A stretch of 38,732 bases of DNA from CAYOLL01 sp964404765 [NCBI: uncultured Gemmatimonadota bacterium] (lineage in GTDB: Bacteria; 4572-55), in NCBI GenBank assembly GCA_964404765.1, contig CAYOLL010000048.1:1-38732 (forward strand), read 5' to 3'. Both the position numbers and the translations under genes were made by a program. Positions 34,523-38,732 of this stretch are shown here, piece after piece. A model generated the notes under the pieces. It saw only the letters and a program-made list of their open reading frames with translations, was not told the origin of the DNA and did not search any database. Within the stretch, counting starts at the first letter, position 1. Every line of letters begins with the position of its first letter.

Positions 34523-34890
34523 CCGACCTCCACTTGTTCCGGGCGTTGCAGACCCATTTGCCAGACTAAGCGTTCCTTTGCTTCCGGCGCAATACCGCTC
34601 AGGTCTTCGACAGTGTCGGCTGTGCCCTGTAATTCGCCGTGGGCAATCACAATCCATTTGCCGGGTGGGTACAGGCGCTCCAATTCGGGCAGCAACCGAA
34701 TAAAAGCCGCGTCATTACGAGCGGATTCGGAAACGGCATCCTGAGTCGGTATGGCTGCTTTTGCGGGCATTGTTTTGACAGTTTGCTTGACGGCGTACTT
34801 GTGCACCAAAAAGTCATAAAAATCCAGCAACTCCCGGCGGGCCGAAGCCGGTAAAACCGAGATGTCGAATGTTGGGATGGCCGTGTCCAT
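34501..34890 (-). CDS. DUF2281-like/DUF5678-like fusion protein
   Basis: A 129-residue soluble protein. Residues 10-33 (ISVLPASARRELLDFYDFLV) match the DUF2281 antitoxin-type start. Residues 40-60 are a low-complexity linker. Residues 66-97 (LLPELERLYPPGKWIVIAHG) match the DUF5678 signature (Y-P-G-K-W-x-x-x-x-x-G-E). The family assignments are by eye. AAAGGAA precedes ATG 34890. The downstream aspartic protease overlaps it by 22 bases. A two-gene unit of a DUF5678-like protein with a retropepsin-like enzyme could be a protease-based regulatory or toxin-antitoxin-like pair (inference). Confidence 0.6.
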   Translation of the reverse strand: MDTAIPTFDISVLPASARRELLDFYDFLVHKYAVKQTVKTMPAKAAIPTQDAVSESARNDAAFIRLLPELERLYPPGKWIVIAHGELQGTADTVEDLSGIAPEAKERLVWQMGLQRPEQVEVGWQIAFA

Positions 34891-34948
34891 AAGCGTTTCC
34901 TTTCTTTAATTAATAACCGCTCAAGCTTCTTGCTCCAAAAGAATTATG

Positions 34949-34986
34949 GTTCAAGATAGCGTTTCGTACTAACAGCGTCAATAAAG
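34949..34986. repeat. Direct repeat, left copy (GTTCAAGATAGCGTTTC)
   Basis: Shares GTTCAAGATAGCGTTTC followed, six bases later, by a CAGCGTCAA segment with 37565-37602, in the same orientation. The two copies bracket the HNH/DUF2281/VapBC block. Confidence 0.65.
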
Positions 34987-35455
34987 ATTTGCCAAAACGA
35001 AAGGGTTAGCCAGGCAGGTCGGGTGATACGCTTCAGTTGTGGGATTCAGATGTATCGCCCGCTGATCCAAATCGGAAAGTTCAAAAAAGTTGTTAGCGTT
35101 TCCAAAGACCGTTCGTTGAAGGAATGACGGTGATAAAAACGGAAGCTTTCAAAAAGACGAAAAAAGTGTTAGCGATTTGAAAGTTGGTTCGTTGATGTCA
35201 GTGAAAGGGTCAGCCAGGCAGACCGGGCGATACGTTTCAGTTGCGGGATTCAGGCGTATCGCCTGCTGATCCAAACCGGAAGTTTCAAAAAAGTTGTTAG
35301 CGGTTTCCAAGGTCGTTCGTTGAAGGAATGACCGCGGTAAAATGAAAGCTGAGAAAAAAAATGAAAAAAGTGTTAGCGATTTGAAAAATCGTTCGTTGAT
35401 GCAAGTGAATGGGTCAGACAGGCAGGCCGGGCGATACGCTTCAGTGGCGGGAGTA
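34962..35455. repeat. 204-bp tandem repeat array, about 2.4 units
   Basis: Equivalent points (AAAGGGT/AATGGGT) fall at 35000, 35204 and 35408, and the unit start GTGTTAGCGATTTGAAA at 35166 and 35370, so the period is exactly 204 bases. Each full unit also holds two diverged half-units of the form GTTAGCG-TTT then TCGTTCGTTGA. Copies differ by about 10-20%, so the array is not recent. Confidence 0.8.
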
Positions 35456-35547
35456 TCTTTTTCGCTCATTATGGACTTTGTGGTGAAGAAGGCTTTTGGA
35501 GCGGATTACTTCTTTGCGCTTTGGTGATTTCGTGGCCGATGATTAAT

Positions 35548-35955
35548 TCAGCCTAGTGGATATAAACCGGCAGCTTGCAAAATTTGGCGTTCTTCAACTC
35601 GTTCGGGCAAATTGAAGTGCAAAAAAATGAACGGTTGCGCGGCCTATCGGACTGAGTGGCAGAATGTGATATGAAAATGATCCGTCCAACGGTCACGCCG
35701 CGGATGATACAGCGGCAAGATTTGAGCGGTCTGCGGATCAATCGCCGCCACATCGCTGCCCTTGCGCTTGTTGCACAACGCGCAGGACAGCGCCAGATTG
35801 TCGGATTCCGTCGCGCCGCCGTGCTTGCGGGCGATGATGTGATCCGTTTCGTGAGCGGCTAAAACCGCTGCTTGCGGGATCAAGCAATACTCGCACTGTT
35901 CACCGGCCCGTTCCAAAACCAGCCGCCGCAACGCTGTTGGAATATGAGAGCTCAT
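35548..35955 (-). pseudogene. HNH endonuclease, frameshifted in its 3' part
   Basis: The open frame gives 103 residues with an intact HNH core: CEYC (21-24), TDHI (37-40), DNLALSCALCNKRKG (52-66). After DRWTDHFH the frame leaves the family text and stops at 35644. The lost part is present in the other two frames: ILPLSPIGRATVHFF in one, then, after a run of seven T, NLPERVEERQILQAAGLYP in the third, ending at a stop at 35548. The family runs RWxDHF, about six residues, I-x-L-T-P-x-GRATV-x-x-LNLN-x-x-x-R, so at least two indels have occurred. A product lacking only the tail might still fold. Its ATG overlaps the stop of the upstream gene (ATGA). Confidence 0.75.
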
Positions 35956-36323
35956 TTTTCGACCCGGTTCATTTTCAACTTCAAGTGCGCTTTGGCTTTG
36001 GCCAGACGGACCAGGCGTTCCGCCTGCGCGTATTGTTGCCATTCGTGCTCTTCCGGCGGGGTCAAACCTTCGGTGCGGTTTTTTTCCAACAGCGCACTGA
36101 TACGCGCCTGCAAATGCTCGGATGGGCGCAGCGCCACGACTTCCTCCGGCGATGGCAGGGCGGCTAAAAATTCATACACTTCCGTCGCGGCGTCAAAATC
36201 AGCGCCCATGGTCGGGGTTAGCTTGCGCAGTCCCAATTCCAAAATGCGCGGGATTTGATCCGTCAAAGGCTGCAGCCGCGCCGCCAGGTCTTCGGAAAGT
36301 TGTAAGGTCATGGTTGCATACAT
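35952..36323 (-). CDS. Conserved small protein coupled to the HNH gene
   Basis: A 123-residue soluble, mostly helical protein without a named domain that I recognise. It starts MYATMTLQLSEDLAARLQPL, which resembles a ribbon-helix-helix-style or antitoxin-like start, and continues with acidic and leucine-rich helices (VYEFLAALPSPEEVVALRPS; LEKNRTEGLTPPEEHEWQQY) to a basic tail. GGAG lies 8 bases before ATG 36323. Its stop overlaps the HNH start codon by 4 bases, so the two genes form a coupled unit. Small genes of this kind next to HNH genes may act as partners or antitoxins; this is inference. Confidence 0.6.
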   Translation of the reverse strand: MYATMTLQLSEDLAARLQPLTDQIPRILELGLRKLTPTMGADFDAATEVYEFLAALPSPEEVVALRPSEHLQARISALLEKNRTEGLTPPEEHEWQQYAQAERLVRLAKAKAHLKLKMNRVEK

Positions 36324-36359
36324 GTTATGTTCTCCAAATGAAAAGGGTTGTCCATTGCT

Positions 36360-36441
36360 TCAAATGATGTCAGAGATCAGCGTCAGCCCCTGAATCCGAT
36401 TGAAAACCGTATCCACCGAGACTAACGGATATCGGTCGGCG
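36360..36441 (-). pseudogene. Remnant of a PIN-domain toxin C-terminus
   Basis: Downstream of the DUF2281 gene the minus strand reads, in one open frame to a stop at 36360, ADRYPLVSVDTVFNRIQGLT and a few more residues. The YPLVSVDTVFNR text is the usual last strand of PilT/PIN toxins (x-L-V-S-x-D-x-x-F). There is no start and no room for the catalytic core, so most of the toxin has been deleted. Confidence 0.5.
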
Positions 36442-36654
36442 TCAAGCGCGCTGCCGGATCGGATAAATGCCGTCATTTTGGGATTTCAGGATGCCAAAAT
36501 ACGGCTGATAATCCGGGCGTGCCTTGGTCCTGGGTTTGACCGTCTTTGGCCGGCGGGATAGCAAAAAGTCCACAAAATCATCAACTTCCCGGCGGGCATG
36601 ACCCGGCAGTTGATTGAGTTTGAGCAGGATGGTGTCGCTCGATGGTATTGGCAT
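36442..36654 (-). CDS. DUF2281-family antitoxin-like protein
   Basis: A 70-residue protein. Residues 6-34 (ILLKLNQLPGHARREVDDFV, then DFLLSRR) match DUF2281, a family of antitoxins usually paired with PIN toxins. The tail after YFGIL (SQNDGIYPIRQRA) differs from the family, which normally continues F-G-x-x-K-G and an acidic end, so the 3' part may have been replaced when the partner was lost. AAAGGGG lies 6 bases before ATG 36654; an ATG at 36702 is open but without a site and starts in a GAGCAAT repeat. A PIN remnant follows it. Confidence 0.65.
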   Translation of the reverse strand: MPIPSSDTILLKLNQLPGHARREVDDFVDFLLSRRPKTVKPRTKARPDYQPYFGILKSQNDGIYPIRQRA

Positions 36655-36686
36655 GAAAGACCCCTTTACAAAAGTTGTAAAAATGC

Positions 36687-36718
36687 GTTGCTCATTGCTC
36701 ACTGTTCATTGCTCATTG
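36687..36718. repeat. GCTCATT-type heptamer repeats
   Basis: Four to five imperfect copies of TTGCTCA/CTGTTCA lie in tandem before the DUF2281 gene. The same repeat is found at 37551-37567 and, inverted, at 11639-11670. Confidence 0.5.
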
Positions 36719-36808
36719 TCAAAACACCTTTGCCTGAAAATCCGGCTCATTGACCCATTCGATGGTGTCGCCGGACTGCCGCAGGACGTTATAAGCATTG
36801 CTCACGGA

Positions 36809-37222
36809 TCATTTCGCAGGCGCCACGGAATTGACATCGAAAAGGACTAACCGGGGAATCCGTTCAAAATGCCCCCGATTAAAAGTGACAATGGGCATTT
36901 GAAAATGTGTCGCCGTGGCCCCAATAAACAAGTCCGGCATGGCAATAATCGAGTTTTGCGCCTTTAAATGAAGGTGAATCCTGGCCGCCTGCTGAATAAG
37001 CGGACGATCCAATGGTAAAATCTCTAAACTTTCCAGCAACGTTTGATATTCGCGGGCGTGTCGCTCGGTCTTTGTGCCAACGGTGATTTCAAAGTCGGTA
37101 ATGACCGAAATCAAAAGCGAATAGTGATTGGCCAAAGCGTAAAAAATAGATTTGGATTTGTCCTGTTTGCGGACAAAGTCAATCAAAATACCGGTATCTA
37201 AAAGAAGTTTTGAGGCTGCCAT
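36809..37222 (-). CDS. vapC: VapC-type PIN-domain ribonuclease toxin
   Basis: A 137-residue PIN-domain protein, a metal-dependent RNase that acts as a toxin on tRNA or rRNA in VapBC systems. The acidic residues are in place: D9 in LLLDTGILIDF, E45 in ITDFEITVG, D97 in MPDLFIGATA; the last strand reads IVTFNRGHFERI, with N115 where the fourth acidic or polar residue lies. Length is normal and all motifs look intact. It overlaps the upstream antitoxin gene by 25 bases. GGAG lies about 11 bases before its ATG. Confidence 0.88.
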   Translation of the reverse strand: MAASKLLLDTGILIDFVRKQDKSKSIFYALANHYSLLISVITDFEITVGTKTERHAREYQTLLESLEILPLDRPLIQQAARIHLHLKAQNSIIAMPDLFIGATATHFQMPIVTFNRGHFERIPRLVLFDVNSVAPAK

Positions 37223-37503
37223 TGATTTAGATACTCCCGTGTTTGCTCAATAGCCTGGATCTCCTCATCCGACCAGACCGAAAAGGTTAATAATTTGGCT
37301 AACCATTCGGCATGAAGACGGGAATGAAGCGCTATTTTAGCCGAATGTTTCTTCCGGCGCGGACCGGTCAAAATACCGCCCGCCGGAGAATAGACTTTAA
37401 TCCGCAACCGTTCGCCTTCGCGCAGTCCGGGTTGATCCGGCAACTCTACGTAAAACCGGCCGGCGGCGTTCCGTTGGACGATTGTTTCGGTAATTAACGT
37501 CAT
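37198..37503 (-). CDS. Putative antitoxin paired with VapC
   Basis: A 101-residue protein upstream of, and overlapping, vapC. The N-terminal half has a beta-rich AbrB/VapB-like look (VELPDQPGLREGERLRIKVY); the C-terminal half has basic and acidic helices ending YLNQWQPQNFF, which would wrap the toxin. An AAGGAG site precedes the ATG closely. Position, overlap and size are those of a VapB antitoxin, but I do not recognise the exact family. Such pairs usually repress their own promoter; no operator was located. Confidence 0.7.
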   Translation of the reverse strand: MTLITETIVQRNAAGRFYVELPDQPGLREGERLRIKVYSPAGGILTGPRRKKHSAKIALHSRLHAEWLAKLLTFSVWSDEEIQAIEQTREYLNQWQPQNFF

Positions 37504-37564
37504 GCATGCTCCTTATGCTTTACGTGACAAGGTGATGTTAACAGTTCTGTGCTTATTGCTCATT

Positions 37565-37602
37565 GTTCAAGATAGCGTTTCTCGTTATCAGCGTCAACAA
37601 TG
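37565..37602. repeat. Direct repeat, right copy (GTTCAAGATAGCGTTTC)
   Basis: Partner of 34949-34986, same orientation: 17 identical bases, then a diverged stretch and a shared CAGCGTCAA. It lies upstream of the antitoxin gene. Confidence 0.65.
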
Positions 37603-37699
37603 TTTTCCCGAATCCAAAAGCGCGCTTTTTGTTTCATTGTGTTCTACTGTTGTATAACTTATCCTGTTTCATCCACGTTCATTTTAAAGGAGGATTCAA

Positions 37700-38699
37700 A
37701 TGTTTAAAATGTTTACCAAATCTGCGTATGTTAAACTGTTGGCCGGACTGATGCTGTGGCTGATGCCCGGCCCGACCGCAGCCCAATGGAGCAATGACCC
37801 GGCAATCAATACGCCGGTTTGCACGGCGGTCAACAAACAATACACGCTCAATTTTTTTGTGCCGCCCTATGCCAAATATGTCAGCATCCCAGACGGATCG
37901 GGCGGGATGATTGTGACCTGGCAAGATTTACGTCTAGACGCCGGCGGCGCAAATCGTGACATTTATGCCCAACGGCTGGGCGCCGACGGTATTCCATTGT
38001 GGACACTGGACGGCGTGGCGATTTGCACGAATTCAAACGACCAATATGGCCCAACCTTGGTGAGTGACGGCGCGGGCGGGGCAATTGTTTTCTGGCCGGA
38101 TAAACGCAATGGCAACTACGATATTTACGCCCAGCGCGTGAATGCCAATGGCGTTACACTCTGGGCTAACAATGGTATTCCTATTTCGGTTCAGCCAAAC
38201 ATTCAGGCGCGCCCGACCGCCGTTAGCGACGGTATAGACGGCGCATTCGTGACGTGGACGGACGAGCGTAGTGGAACTGCCGCGCTTTATGCGCAACATC
38301 TCAGCGGTTCCGGCACGTTGCTTTGGCCGGTCGAAGGTGTTGTAGTCTGCGCATCCTCAACAAGTCTATATGGCCAAGGCAATCCGCTGCCAATTAATGA
38401 CGGCATGGGCGGCATGATTATCGCCTGGTCTGATTATCGTGATGCCGTTCAGTATGATGTCTATGCCCAACGGGTCACGGCGGCCGGTGTTCCCTTATGG
38501 TCGGCTACCGGCGCGCCGGTCTGCACAAATCCATCCCAACAATACGTCCCGGTCGTCGTGACCAATGGCTCAGGCGGCGCTATTTTTGCTTGGGAAGATC
38601 ACCGTAACGGCAATTTCAGATATCTATGTTCAGCAATTAGATTCGTCCGGTGCGCCGGTTTGGACAATGGATGGTATAGCATGTAAATCGGCACATTAA
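37700..38699 (+). pseudogene. Secreted repeat (propeller-like) protein, frameshifted and truncated
   Basis: A signal peptide (LLAGLMLWLMPGPTAAQ) is followed by repeats of ~50 residues with the pattern DGxGGxIVxWxDxR, then DIYAQRxxxxGxPLW, then GxxxCT. This pattern is common in secreted proteins of FCB candidate phyla and predicts a beta-propeller. An extra A at 38618 breaks the fourth repeat (GNF then RYLCS); reading from 38619 restores DIYVQQLDSSGAPVWTMDG as expected. That frame stops at 38699, inside what seems to be an insertion-sequence end. An AAAGGAGG site precedes ATG 37700. The original gene would be much longer and probably ended in a sorting domain like that at 6711. Confidence 0.7.
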
Positions 38700-38732
38700 A
38701 TTGTACCAAAAATCGGCAAATAAAAGTGTACC
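38682..38732. mobile_element. Possible left end of an IS21-type insertion sequence
   Basis: The last 51 bases start with TGT and contain two tandem imperfect 23-base repeats, each from AAATCGGCA to GTACC (38685-38707 and 38710-38732), 25 bases apart. Multiple short repeats of this kind beginning with TG are typical of IS21-family ends. They interrupt the secreted-protein reading frame at the right place. No transposase is in view because the window ends here. Confidence 0.45.

Larger units (their letters stand above)
34891..35547. other. Gene-free gap filled by repeats
   Basis: This 657-base stretch between two minus-strand units contains one half of a flanking direct repeat (34949-34986) and the 204-bp tandem array (about 34962-35455). 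A minus-strand reading frame stays open across the array (35149-35469) only because 204 is divisible by three; it lacks a ribosome-binding site and is not called as a gene. Confidence 0.7.

Noticed and set aside
34962-35455. CRISPR array
   Set aside because: The period is 204 bases with diverged units; there are no short identical repeats with unique spacers.
35149-35469. Minus-strand 106-residue ORF across the tandem array
   Set aside because: It is open only because the repeat length is a multiple of three; no ribosome-binding site, low-complexity translation, no family text.
1-38732. tRNA or rRNA genes
   Set aside because: No cloverleaf with a TTC-A T-arm and no rRNA core sequence was recognised by reading; a covariance-model scan would be decisive.

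Overview
The window looks like a chromosomal segment of an uncultured Gram-negative bacterium of the FCB group, most like Calditrichota/KSB1-type lineages. The signs are TonB-dependent receptors, outer-membrane barrels, secreted proteins ending in a [13 protein letters not shown] C-terminal sorting domain, mid-range GC, and many short palindromic intergenic repeats. This lineage guess is inference from gene style, not from a marker gene.

Layout. 1-0.6 kb: moaB next to a partial MITE-like element. 0.9-10.4 kb: a TonB receptor, a secreted protein containing an almost perfect 1.2-kb internal duplication, an HPr protein, a second TonB receptor and a DinB-like protein. 10.6-18.9 kb: a complete phosphate-uptake locus, pstS - porin - pstC - pstA - pstB - phoU, with long-form permeases and palindromic repeat pairs in its intergenic gaps. 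Four 11-bp-spaced, Pho-box-like repeats lie upstream of pstS, the first TonB receptor and HPr, which suggests a shared phosphate response (inference). 18.9-28.7 kb: mostly housekeeping genes (asnS, tatD, a DUF374 acyltransferase, lysS) with PD-(D/E)XK-type proteins, an outer-membrane barrel, a DinB-like protein, a STAS-like protein, a six-repeat tectonin-like secreted protein and a YdjM-type membrane protein.

28.7-34.0 kb: an 800-bp patch of nested miniature elements, then the most interesting locus: an ECF-type sigma factor, an overlapping gene for a soluble anti-sigma-like protein, and a 972-residue TPR-CHAT protease with an intact His/Cys pair. The order recalls the sigma/inhibitor/CHAT-protease logic of type III-E CRISPR accessory proteins, but no CRISPR array or Cas gene is present. 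I propose it as a protease-controlled sigma switch.

34.0-37.6 kb: an accessory patch on the minus strand. It holds a DUF2281/DUF5678-like protein paired with a retropepsin-like aspartic protease, a 204-bp tandem repeat array, a frameshifted HNH nuclease gene, a DUF2281 antitoxin beside a PIN-toxin remnant, and an intact VapBC-type pair. The block from 34.95 to 37.60 kb is bracketed by direct repeats. 37.7 kb to the end: a secreted repeat protein that is frameshifted and then cut by what looks like an IS21-type insertion-sequence end at the window edge. No rRNA, tRNA or CRISPR array was recognised.
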